A stretch of DNA of 64,000 bases from positions 4,340,001-4,404,000 of the forward strand of contig JAZHRO010000022.1 in NCBI GenBank assembly GCA_037157565.1, read 5' to 3'. Of the stretch, positions 54,431 to 63,751 are shown one piece after another. The stretch comes from Thalassia testudinum. Lineage: Eukaryota; Streptophyta; Magnoliopsida; Alismatales; Hydrocharitaceae. The notes beneath the pieces were generated by a model that saw only the letters and a list, made by a program, of their open reading frames with translations, ran no database searches and was not told the origin of the DNA. Positions within the stretch are counted from its first letter, which is position 1. Every line of letters begins with the position of its first letter. The translations under genes were made by a program, and so were the position numbers.

Positions 54431-55043
54431 ATTCCAAAAATAGACACCCATCTGATTACCTGTCCGTACTCCACGTCCATTGCACCTTGAGTTCAACCTT
54501 AGACAGTTGATCCCACCTCTGGTACACGTACCAGAGCTTGAAATCATCCACATTAGTCATTTCCGACCCATTCACTCACCTGATGTATCCTGTTCTAAGT
54601 CCCTGACATCAACACTATTTCACACCCTCCGTTTACAATGAGGACATTGCAAAACTTAGGCATGGGGGAGTGGTAAAATGCATACATACAGAACCAAGAA
54701 AAAGTTAGAAGGATTCTCACAAAAAAATTTCACATATGTCAAAAACAGCAAAAAATTGAAAAATTATGAAAAAGAACAAAAATGGTGGGAGGAAATTTTG
54801 TGAGCCACATAATCTTAAGGAGGAGAAAAAGAGCAAAATGACAAAAAGGAGCATAAAATGAAAAAGCGATAGTCATTAGTAAAAGATTAAGGAATTAACC
54901 GAAGTTCTAAACCACATCAAGAAAAGAGAAAAATGAAAGAAAAGTGCTAAGGAGACACAAAAAGAGATTAGCAGGAACGCTGATCTTAAGCCTTCTGGGC
55001 TAGAATCTTAAGCTTAAAAATTCACGTACACACTAAGATCTGG
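54431..55043 (+). other. Proximal part of the NAE2 3' module
   Basis: It is noncoding and matches NAE1 32760-33370. It contains the first PPT-like motif (54636-54671) and an A-rich stretch (54710-54970). It is interrupted by NAA at 55049. Confidence 0.6.
54636..54671 (+). other. First PPT-like motif of NAE2
   Basis: CAATGAGGACATTGC then TTAGGCATGGGGGAGTGG. Confidence 0.6.
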
Positions 55044-55048
55044 ATAAT
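55044..55048. other. Target site duplication of NAA, left copy
   Basis: ATAAT, repeated at 62796-62800. Confidence 0.9.
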
Positions 55049-55644
55049 TGATGTAAACACATTTACACTACTTAAAATGTCTATTTATGCATGTTCTTAA
55101 GCATAGGATTGCATTTCATAATATAAATATTGCATAACATGCATCATCTTGCATTTAGAGTAGTTTGAATAAAATGGAGGTTAATTGTCTCCTTTTATGT
55201 GCTTGGACAGGGCAAACATTTAATCGGGGCCTCGGATCAAAGATCCAACCGTATGGATGTGATCATGGCGACGATTGGAGTTCAACAACTCCAAGATCGC
55301 CCTAATCAGGCATCCGTAGCATCAGATAGAGACCGGGGAACCCTAGAAGATCAAGGGCCAAGATGGTGTAAATCCGCACTTCAGATGGCAAATCTGACCA
55401 CACGGATGAATTCGGATCGACGATCGCAGCCCAACGACACAAAAATCGAGTCAATCCGACATCCGTGGCACCATCTACAACTTCCAGAAGATGGACGGCC
55501 AAGATGGCGCCACGTGGCGTCATCTCAGCCGCCCAATCGGCCGCATGCGTCTTGTGAAGACCGCGCACCGTCTCCTCTCCACCGTTGGATCTCGATCCAA
55601 CGGCTGCGGTCGCTCGCGCTTTAAAGCGTCCGCGCGACCATTTC

Positions 55645-55715
55645 GCCCGCGTAGCGCAGCGGCGACGCAGCTGCGGGCGAAGCGGAGGTCGCGGGTTCGA
55701 GCCGCGGTGAGGGGG
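55645..55715 (+). other. tRNA-like stretch in the NAA 5' LTR
   Basis: GTAGCGCAGCGG at 55651 (A box) and GGTTCGAGCC at 55694 (B box) are 31 bp apart, the normal tRNA spacing. It is repeated at 61626-61696. No full cloverleaf is evident. Confidence 0.5.
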
Positions 55716-55961
55716 TGGAAGGCGCGGGCGAGCGGGCGTGCACGAGCGTCAGATGAAGATCCAACGGCTGCACGCGCTCAATCAGGACGACGCACGATTG
55801 CACGCCGGGCGTAACGCGCGATTGCACGCGGGCGGGCGCGCTACGCAGCGGGCGCGGATGTGATCTAAGCCGTCCGATCTCACGATCGAACGGCTGAAAA
55901 TCAAGCGACGTGCATAGGCGTTATGCGCGGGCAGCTGAGCCGCGCCCACGCGCGCTGGGGG

Positions 55962-55991
55962 CTTTAGTGACGGTTTCATCCGTCACTAAAG
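55962..55991. other. Hairpin upstream of the NAA TATA box (5' LTR)
   Basis: Perfect 12-bp arms CTTTAGTGACGG / CCGTCACTAAAG with a 6-nt loop, ending 57 bp before the TATA box. Confidence 0.7.
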
Positions 55992-56048
55992 ACCCCTCAT
56001 TTATTGTTTTGAAAGTGTAATGTCCATTTTGCCCCCACTCCTTGCAAC

Positions 56049-56056
56049 TATAAAAG
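56049..56056 (+). promoter_or_regulatory. TATA box, NAA 5' LTR
   Basis: TATAAAAG in ACTATAAAAGGAGACCCCC. Confidence 0.75.
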
Positions 56057-56796
56057 GAGACCCCCTCCATATGAAATTCTCATCCCTTCCTTCTCCTCTC
56101 TACCTCTCCAAAGCTCAAGAGAAGCTTGTCCCACACCCGGGATGCTTCTCGCGAGATAAAGTCCAAATTTTCGTCCCCCTTCGGAAGTGGATCCCGCGAC
56201 GACGACGGCGTGCTGCTTCGTTCCCGTTCTTCTGCTTCGTCCTCCTTCGTCCCGCTTCGTTCTCCTTCGTCCAGGCTTCGTCCCGTCCGGCTCGTCCTCC
56301 AAGCGACCGTCGAGGAGGATTCTCTCTCCCTATTCTTTTTACTGCTTTCTAGTATAGATTTACTGCTTTCTAGAGTAGTCTATTCGTCCTCCGAGCGATC
56401 GTCGAGGAGGACATTTCTCCCTCCATTCTTTTAATGCTTTCTAGAGTAATTGTTTTATGTTTTCTAGTTGTAACGAAAGAACTCTTTTATGATAAATTCC
56501 TTGTCTATTCTATATCTCATTTTGATTTCCATGTATAGTATTCCTTCTCTCTCTCTTACTCCCTCTCTCTCTTTTATTTGTTGTAGATACTTAGATAGTT
56601 TAAATTGAATTTCTTTGTGACAAAATAAAAAGAAACGCAAAGTTTTTAAATCAAACGTTCGCCTCCCTGTGTTCGACCCGGAATTTTAATTTCGGTATAA
56701 ATTTTATTTGTTGAACACGAATCCTTCGCTTTCGAACTACAACGATGGGTTTTCCAAAACCAAACACGTTAGCGTAGGTTCGTAACACATTCAACA

Positions 56797-56817
56797 TTTT
56801 GGCGCCGTTGCCGGGGA
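56797..56817 (+). other. Primer-binding site of NAA (tRNA-Asp)
   Basis: TGGCGCCGTTGCCGGGG is a perfect complement of the 3' end of plant tRNA-Asp(GUC), two or three bases after the LTR. Confidence 0.9.
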
Positions 56818-57983
56818 GGCAACGATCTTTGATTTCTCTTCGTATTTTGTAACTTACAAATCATTTACCTCACTTTTTTTTTCCTTTCTTATTGTAATTG
56901 CAGGTACTCTTTTGAGACAGGCAAAAGCGGTAGATCGGAGTAAAGTGCTGTGGAAGGTTTTGTAAGTTATCCCCCACCTCCCACCCATTAGATTTCATTT
57001 CATCACATAATAATTCAAACATCAATCAACCTAGGTGTTCTTATAAACTCTAAGGTTAGATTGTTTGTTGTTTGACATCCATACTCACTCCAACCCCCAC
57101 ATTAAAAAAAAGAAAAAAATAAAAAAAAATCTCACAGAGGTACACAACCTCATCTGATTTTCTAACTCAACCGGTAAACCAATCTTAGGAGCCGGTACAC
57201 ACATCCAACCACATAATCGAGTAGAAATCAGATTGGGTAATCATTTGTGTGCCTAATTAGGTGGTGCATCAGGCCAGTTGTTTGAGTTGTTTGGGCCGCA
57301 CCACTTCAAATAAAATCAACTCATCAAGTAGCTGCCAATTAGGTTCAACTCTTAGGGATCTACCAGGCACTCCACATTCTTTTTAAACTTTAAAGGAAAA
57401 TATCTTCACCTGTGCTTGCAAAACCTGGTGTGCCAATGAAACTTGATTGAAAACACCTAAAGATGAATCCTAAAAGCTACTAAGCAAGATTTGAACCTTA
57501 AAATTCACCACATCAAAAATAATCTTGCTTGAAAACCACTGGTTGTGCACGCACACACAAAGCAATCAATCATTAAGGGCACAACCCATTTAAAGGGCCC
57601 ATCACATTCCAAAGCACATTCAAACCTAGCCCTAAATAAAACAGAGTAGACGTTGGCCTTAAGGATTGGACTCGCTCTTCAGAACTCAGAACGAGATTAT
57701 TTTCGATTAGTCTGTTTCTACTGTTCAATCTGATGTCTAGCTAGGGGAGCAGAGTCAAATGATCGCGGCTGGGGGGTACACTAGGAACCGGAGGCGCAAG
57801 CCGAAGGAAGAACCTTCTCCCCAGTCCCTCCTTCTAACTGGTTGGATTGAATAGACAGAAGTAGATCAAATCGTTCCTTTATCTCAAGACGGGTTTTGGG
57901 AGTCTGTAGGTCTGTAGGCTAACCCATTTAAGGACAGGTTTGATTATTTGTATTGCAGGGCACCTTTCTTCCTCCTGTGTCTC
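56818..57983 (+). other. NAA 5' leader
   Basis: It is noncoding, with A-rich stretches (57100-57130). TTATTGTAATTGCAG at about 56903 and TATTTGTATTGCAG ending at 57958 look like plant 3' splice sites; the second lies 25 bp before the ORF start. Unlike NAE and ATH2 it lacks the GGTGGGGGAAACCC block. Confidence 0.5.
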
Positions 57984-59447
57984 ATGAATCCTTCCACATA
58001 TTTCACGCATTCCCGCTCTTTCACTCCTGTCATGAATTATCCGCAACATGACAATTATCCCAACTCGTATTGTAATCGACCATCAGTTAGTTGGGATAAT
58101 TCGGATTGGGGATACAATTCCGGACCCCCGTGTTTAGGGTCTAACCCTGAACACTTTGATTCTCAATTCTATCCTTCTCAGAGTTGCATCGATTATAGAT
58201 CGTCCTCCTTCCATGAACAACCTAATGCGATCTACAATCAAGAAGGATACACTGATCCTTACCCATCCTCTGATTTCACTGCCTTTAGGTCATCTCCATC
58301 TTTTGAACAATCTGAAATGACCTATTATCAGGATGGGTATAACGAATCTCAATTCGTTAATTCCTCTACATTGATGTCAAACCCGCCCAACCCTGAACCA
58401 ACTGATTTGGTTTAGGTTAATCAGGTTCAAGATAAGGTTCTGGCTAACTTGAGGAATATCATTCAATCTTTAGAAGTTCAGCCAATACCTTGCATTGAGA
58501 GATTGGAGCCCCTGATTGAAATGATTGATGATTTAAATAAGTCTTTGTTGGATTGGCTCCAGGATGTTAAGGATAAGAACCCGGGTGAGTTTCTACTTGG
58601 GAAATTAGAGAAATTGAGGATGAGATTCGTGGTTGCTTTGATTCAATCTTGGAATAATTCCTAGGATGAACTCTCTTCAGGAAAGCCAATGACAGAACCC
58701 GCTCAGGCACCTGTTGGGGGGGACACGTGTTACGAAGCTGACCAGATTGAATTAAAACAACCAATTAAGGATGATTTGATTTCTTCACCTGAAATCCCTG
58801 AGCCGGGTTACGAGGAAACGTATGTCTCCTTGGAACGCAAAGTGACAAATGATTTTGGGACATACATTGATACGGATCCTGATGGTGAAGATTCAAGTTG
58901 CGAAGTCTCACACGAGTTTTCAGATCACGATTTTTGTGAGACGATTGGGCCTGAGGAATTTGATAGATCATTTGATAGCCCAATAACTGAGGAAACTGAT
59001 CTTATTAGGGCACACGATACGGATCCAGAATCGCATTTTCTGGAGGAATTAATTCAATGCCCTGATTATCAGTTACACCCTGTTGAGCTTATTGATGATT
59101 CTAATTCTGAGATAATTAGACCCAAGTCAATTTTGATTTTGCCACATCATCTAGACTTGGAGATTTCAGACGGGGTGATGAATATACAAGAGGTCATGGA
59201 ATTTGATATGCCGAATGAGGAGGATAGGAGCTGGGAAATTCTGATTTGGGAAGTCAATTTTGGAGGAAATGGAAGATTGAGTCGAAGGGTTCCTTTTAAG
59301 CTGAAACCATCAAATCAGAACCCTTACAACATTTGTTTTGAGGATGTCAAACTCAAGCACACATTTAACGATTATCCTTTTGAGCTTCAATTCTCTGTAA
59401 CCCGACATTTTGGCCTTGGGTTGCATCCTCACAAATCGCAGGCCTGA
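57984..59447 (+). pseudogene. Uncharacterised protein of NAA with two in-frame TAG codons
   Basis: A single frame runs from ATG (57984) to TGA (59445-59447), about 487 codons, interrupted only by TAG at 58413 and 58662. I do not recognise the product. The N-terminal 140 residues are rich in Tyr, Ser, Pro and Asn, with two related units (SFHEQPNAIYNQEGY and SFEQSEMTYYQDGY). The middle (about residues 155-225) is predicted helical (KVLANLRNIIQSLEV, LEKLRMRFVVALIQSW). The C-terminal half is acidic (EDSSCEVSHEFSDHDF, EEFDRSFDSPITEETD). No gag, protease or polymerase motif is present. No clear sequence relation to the NAE protein is seen, only a similar composition. The frame is otherwise intact, so either the stops are recent or they are read through. 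Confidence 0.6.
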
Positions 59448-59769
59448 CCCCGCTTGCATTCTGATTTTAGGTTTTGGGTAATTTTTATCCAGAACCTAAG
59501 ATATTCTCGATTATGGGGTGTGGGTCTGCACCACAATCTGGTCCACATCTGTGGACCTCTGCTGACAGGTCGGAGGATTCTTCTGTTCATTCTAATTCTG
59601 ACCTGCACATGTGAATTCTTCATTTCTTTTCTTTGTATAGTGTGCCTAGCTGAAGGCACTAAACTCAGCACATATACAGTTCTTTTTCATTTTCATCTCG
59701 GAGCGGACCCGATATCCACGCAATTCAGGTGCTTTCTATGCTTTTCCACTCTGTTTTATGTCTTTTTAA

Positions 59770-59807
59770 TACAATGAGGACATTGCATTAGATAGGCATG
59801 GGGGGAT
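59770..59807 (+). other. First PPT-like motif of NAA
   Basis: CAATGAGGACATTGC then ATAGGCATGGGGGGATGG, 1.2 kb before the true PPT. Confidence 0.6.
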
Positions 59808-60200
59808 GGATATTTATCTTTGAATTCATTCGTCAGCTCCGTAGATTTGTTTTATTTTATATATAAAAAAAAATCAAAATTAGGAAAGAGAATTTGGGTT
59901 TAAGAAAATTTTCAATCTTAAGAAATACTATATTATGTTCTGAACACAAAGACCCTTCAGGTCTTTGGACTTAATCAGCCCGTATATCCACTAAAATGTG
60001 GATTTGTTTTTCGAGTTCTCGCCAACTTGAATTTTATTTTAATTGGAGTAAATAAGTTTGGGTGATAAGTACACGACTTATCAACCCGCCCTCTGATGTG
60101 AGGGAATTTTGAGTCTTAAGCATCTACATACTTTCTTTGCACTGACTCGTTATTTGGCGATTTTAATGGAAATTGGGTAGCTAATGAACCTTCTAGGGTG

Positions 60201-60442
60201 ATATGGCTGGCAAGTTATCGTGGGTAACAGCCCATAGGTAGGTTGTCCAGAGCCCAGTCACTGACCTTTCTCTTTTTGCTGCCTTTAGGTAAATCTTAGA
60301 CCAGGGAAGCCACCTACTTAAAAAAAAAAAAAAAAATCAAAAAGGAGAAAAGAACAAAAAGAAATAAGCCACACTTCGCCGCACGAGTATGGCTGGCAAG
60401 TTGTCGGTGGTAACAGCTCATCGACCGGTTGTCCAGAACCCA
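60201..60442 (+). repeat. Spaced direct repeat of about 57 bp in NAA
   Basis: The units at 60201-60257 and 60387-60442 share TATGGCTGGCAAGTT, GGTAACAGC and GGTTGTCCAGA.CCCAG, about 186 bp apart. Confidence 0.7.
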
Positions 60443-61015
60443 GCTCAGAAAATGCACTAAAAATTCCCAAAACACTTAGGAAGAAGCGAAGAAGTAGAAT
60501 AAACCAGGGAGATATACACTGGATTCACCCTTGTGTTGACCCCGTTAAAAAAAAAAAAATAAAAAAAATAAAAGTAGGGAGAAAGCTACCGGTTGTAAAG
60601 ATACACCTTTAGGCAGAATTCTTTTTGAGGTCACCTAGAGGCGTAGAAATCCGAAGTCCGTTTTAATTGCCGGTCAAAGAGTCTATCACAATCACAATAA
60701 GAAGCTTAAAACTTAGGGTTCTCATCAAATCTTGGGTGAGTTGAATGGCCGTAGAAAGCCACTCTTAAACCCTAAAATTTGAAAATCCAAAAAAAAAAAA
60801 AAAAGAGAGTAAAAACAGAAAAAGAAATTTTTCTTTGAATAAGGCGAGGCTTGAGGCGGTCTGCATTTTGGCTGATACCCGGGCACTGTTGTGTCTTTGA
60901 AAGTTCAGTTCTTAAGTAGACAATTTCTTAATGATTGAAAATAACTCAGGTCCAAATAATCTAACCTAATTCTTTTATAAATAGCATATAGTTTTTGCTA
61001 GGGACTAGCAAAAGA

Positions 61016-61029
61016 TAGGCATGGGGGTA
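61016..61029 (+). other. Polypurine tract of NAA
   Basis: TAGGCATGGGGGTA directly before the 3' LTR. Confidence 0.8.
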
Positions 61030-61960
61030 TGATGTAAACACATTTACACTACTTAAAATGTCTATTTATGCATGTTCTTAAGCATAGGATTGCATTTCAT
61101 AATATAAATATTGCATAACATGCATCATCTTGCATTTAGAGTAGTTTGAATAAAATGGAGGTTAATTGTCTCCTTTTATGTGCTTGGACAGGGCAAACAT
61201 TTAATCGGGGCCTCGGATCAAAGATCCAACCATATGGATGTGATCATGGCGACGATTGGAGTTCAACGACTCCAAGATCGCCCTAATCAGGCATCCGTAG
61301 CATCAGATAGAGACCGGGGAACCCTAGAAGATCAAGGGCCAGGATGGTGTAAATCCGCACTTCAGATGGCAAATCTGACCACACGGATGAATTCGGATCG
61401 ACGATCGCAGCCCAACGACACAAAAATCGAGTCAATCCGACATCCGTGGCACCATCTACAACTTCCAGAAGATGGACGGCCAAGATGGCGCCACGTGGCG
61501 CCATCTCAGCCGCCCAATCGGCCGCATGCGTCTTGTGAAGACCACGCACCGTCTCCTCTCCGCCGTTGGATCTCGATCCAACGGCTGCGGTCGCTCGCGC
61601 TTTAAAGCGTCCGCGCGACCATTTCGCCCGCGTAGCGCAGCGGCGACGCAGCTGCGGGCGAAGCGGAGGTCGCGGGTTCGAGCCGCGGTGAGGGGGTGGA
61701 AGGCGCAGGCGAGCGGGCGCGCACGAGCGTCAGATGAAGATCCAACAGCTGCGCGCGCTCAATCAGGACGACGCGCGATTGCATGCCGAGCGTAACGCGC
61801 GATCGCACGCGGGCGGGCGCGCTACGTAGCGGGCGCGGACGCGATCTAAGCCGTCCGATCTCGCGATCGGACGGCTGAAAATCAAGCGACATGCGTAGGC
61901 GTTATGCGCGGGCAGCTGAGCGGGCGCGTGTGGGCGCGGAAGCGACGCGCGCGCTGGGGG

Positions 61961-61990
61961 CTTCAGCGACGGTTTCATCCGTCACTAAAG
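61961..61990. other. Hairpin upstream of the TATA box, NAA 3' LTR
   Basis: CTTCAGCGACGG / CCGTCACTAAAG: the left arm has two T-to-C changes relative to the 5' LTR, which weaken the stem. Confidence 0.6.
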
Positions 61991-62047
61991 ACCCCTCATT
62001 TATTGTTTTGAAAGTGTAATGTCCATTTTGCCCCCACTCCTTGCAAC

Positions 62048-62055
62048 TATAAAAG
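62048..62055 (+). promoter_or_regulatory. TATA box, NAA 3' LTR
   Basis: TATAAAAG, identical to the 5' LTR site. Confidence 0.7.
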
Positions 62056-62795
62056 GAGACCCCCTCCATACGAAATTCTCATCCCTTCCTTCTCCTCTCT
62101 ACCTCTCCAAAGCTCAAGAGAAGCTTGTCCCACACCCGGGATGCTTCTCGCGAGATAAAGTCCAAATTTTCGTCCCCCTTCGGAAGTGGATCCCGCGACG
62201 ACGACGGCGTGCTGCTTCGTTCCCGTTCTTCTGCTTCGTCCTCCTTCGTCCCGCTTCGTTCTCCTTCGTCCAGGCGTCGTCCCGTCCGGCTCGTCCTCCA
62301 AGCGACCGTCGAGGAGGATTCTCTCTCCCTATTCTTTTTACTGCTTTCTAGTATAGATTTACTGCTTTCTAGAGTAGTCTATTCGTCCTCCGAGCGATCG
62401 TCGAGGAGGACATTTCTCCCTCCATTCTTTTAATGCTTTCTAGAGTAATTGTTTTATGTTTTCTAGTTGTAACGAAAGAACTCTTTTATGATAAATTCCT
62501 TGTCTATTCTACATCTCATTTTGATTTCCATGTATAGTATTCCTTCTCTCTCTCTTACTCACTCTCTCTCTTTTATTTGTTGTAGATACTTAGATAGTTT
62601 AAATTGAATTTCTTTGTGACAAAATAAAAAGAAACGCGAAGTTTTTAAATCAAACGTTCGCCTCCCTGTGTTCGACCCGGAATTTTAATTTCGGTATAAA
62701 TTTTATTTGTTGAACACGAATCCTTCGCTTTCGAACTACAACGACGGGTTTTCCAAAACCAAACACGTTAGCGTAGGTTTGTAACACGTTCAACA

Positions 62796-62800
62796 ATAAT
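62796..62800. other. Target site duplication of NAA, right copy
   Basis: ATAAT, identical to 55044-55048. Confidence 0.9.
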
Positions 62801-63095
62801 CCTCAAGTGGTTGGGGAAAATGAGAAGCTTAAGTATTAGGTCTAAGGCATAGGGAGCATTCGACCTCATTAACTAACCTTCGATTTGCGGGGCTCAGTAA
62901 CCTAAGCATCCCAATCCACACACAGTCTGGTTCAGTGCGCATAACTATCAAAATCGTCCAAAAATCATTTTAATGCTCTGAAAAAGTTGCCTAGATTAGC
63001 AGCGACCGATCAACACAAGTTGATTTGGACAAGTTCCCGGTGTGGAGAGGCGGGAAATTCCCCTCGAAGATGCGTAACAACATATCGTCTCCTCG

Positions 63096-63145
63096 GTGCT
63101 TGTCTCTTACGATATTTAAATATCCTACCGAGGGCATGTAAGCAC
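63096..63145 (+). other. Conserved hairpin of the 3' module (NAE2 copy)
   Basis: Outer arms GTGCTT/AAGCAC; centre TACGATATTTAAATATCCTA. It is 50 nt, the same length as in NAE1 and ATH2. Confidence 0.72.
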
Positions 63146-63161
63146 TCTGCTGGTTTAAATA

Positions 63162-63307
63162 TCATGGGTGGCATTATCACGAAATGTCGATTGCCAAGGT
63201 CTAGATTCAGCACGGAATGCCATGGGCGTGATTATCTTGAAATCTTGAAAGCCAGGGTTCTGGGGGTTGCCATGGGCGGTGCTACCATGAAGCATCGATT
63301 GCCAGGG
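63162..63307 (+). repeat. Three spaced repeats of the 3' module (NAE2)
   Basis: The copies start at 63162, 63220 and 63270 (offsets 58 and 50). The third reads CCATGGGCGGTGCTACCATG then AAGCATCGATTGCCAGGG. Confidence 0.7.
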
Positions 63308-63441
63308 ACCTTTGAGGATTGATGATGGCGACGAAGAATCTGATACAGATCGTGTTGAGAAGCCAATCCGAAGCTAGAAATAAAAAGAAAAGAGAGAGAA
63401 AACTCTCCAAACAAATAAATCTTCTGTCTCACTCTTACAAA

Positions 63442-63510
63442 AATGCACTTCAAACTGAACCAAGGCTAAAAATGTCTCAAGCACGGGTGCTTTAGCCATT
63501 GAGTCCAACA
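63442..63510 (-). other. tRNA-like stretch, antisense to NAE2
   Basis: The minus strand has TTGGACTCAATGGCTAAAGC then CCTTGGTTCAGTTTG. Confidence 0.35.
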
Positions 63511-63737
63511 AACCCTAGGATAGTTTCTGAAGGCCTTAAAAACCTTCGCGAAGGACTGAGGTTAAAGCGGGTCAAGTCTAGATTTTGGTTGGTACTTGAG
63601 TACCTCTAGGCCTATTGTCGACATTCTAACCTAATCATAAAAGAAAAATAAAAGCACATATCATAACTGGTGACAGAAACTCAAGGTCTAGAACAGAAGT
63701 TAAAACCTTGAAATTTTACTAAGGGACTAGCAAAAGC

Positions 63738-63751
63738 TAGGCATGGGGGTA
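63738..63751 (+). other. Polypurine tract of NAE2
   Basis: TAGGCATGGGGGTA before the LTR start TGATGAGAGCC. Confidence 0.75.

Larger units (their letters stand above)
55049..56796 (+). repeat. NAA 5' LTR
   Basis: It runs TGATGTAAACAC to CATTCAACA. The order is AT-rich head, short inverted words around GATCCAACCG, tRNA-like stretch (55645-55715), hairpin (55962-55991), TATA box (56049), CTTTCTAG repeats, and CCTCCCTGTGTTCGACCCGG (56661). GC-rich frames (55491-55814) are not genes. Confidence 0.9.
59448..61015 (+). other. NAA 3' noncoding region
   Basis: No gene is seen. It contains the first PPT-like motif (59770-59807), a 57-bp direct repeat (60201-60257 and 60387-60442) and three A-tracts (about 60319-60337, 60546-60560, 60788-60804). 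The hairpin and three-repeat module of ATH2/NAE is absent. Confidence 0.6.
55049..62795 (+). mobile_element. NAA: young complete non-autonomous LTR element
   Basis: It is 7,747 bp with an exact ATAAT duplication, LTRs of 1,748 and 1,766 bp, a perfect tRNA-Asp PBS and a PPT. The 4.2-kb internal region has no gag, protease, RT or integrase. Instead one frame with two in-frame TAGs encodes an unknown protein. By eye some thirty substitutions, nearly all transitions, and one 18-bp indel separate the LTRs. Confidence 0.92.
61030..62795 (+). repeat. NAA 3' LTR
   Basis: It runs TGATGTAAACAC to CGTTCAACA, the partner of 55049-56796. It has the tRNA-like stretch (61626-61696), hairpin (61961-61990, two mismatches) and TATA box (62048-62055). 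An 18-bp length difference lies near 61921-61945. Confidence 0.9.
62801..63737 (+). other. Distal part of the NAE2 3' module
   Basis: It continues 54431-55043 after NAA. It holds the TTTGCGGGGCTCAGTAACC block (about 62883), hairpin (63096-63145), three spaced repeats (63162-63307), antisense tRNA-like stretch (63442-63510) and GGACTGAGGTTAAAGCGG. No gene is seen. Confidence 0.7.

Noticed and set aside
55645..55715. Functional tRNA gene
   Set aside because: A and B boxes are present, but no acceptor stem or anticodon arm closes convincingly and the element occurs as an LTR repeat.
55491..55814. GC-rich Arg/Ala frames in the NAA LTR (also 61472-61795)
   Set aside because: Base composition keeps all frames open. 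They overlap the tRNA-like stretch and the promoter.
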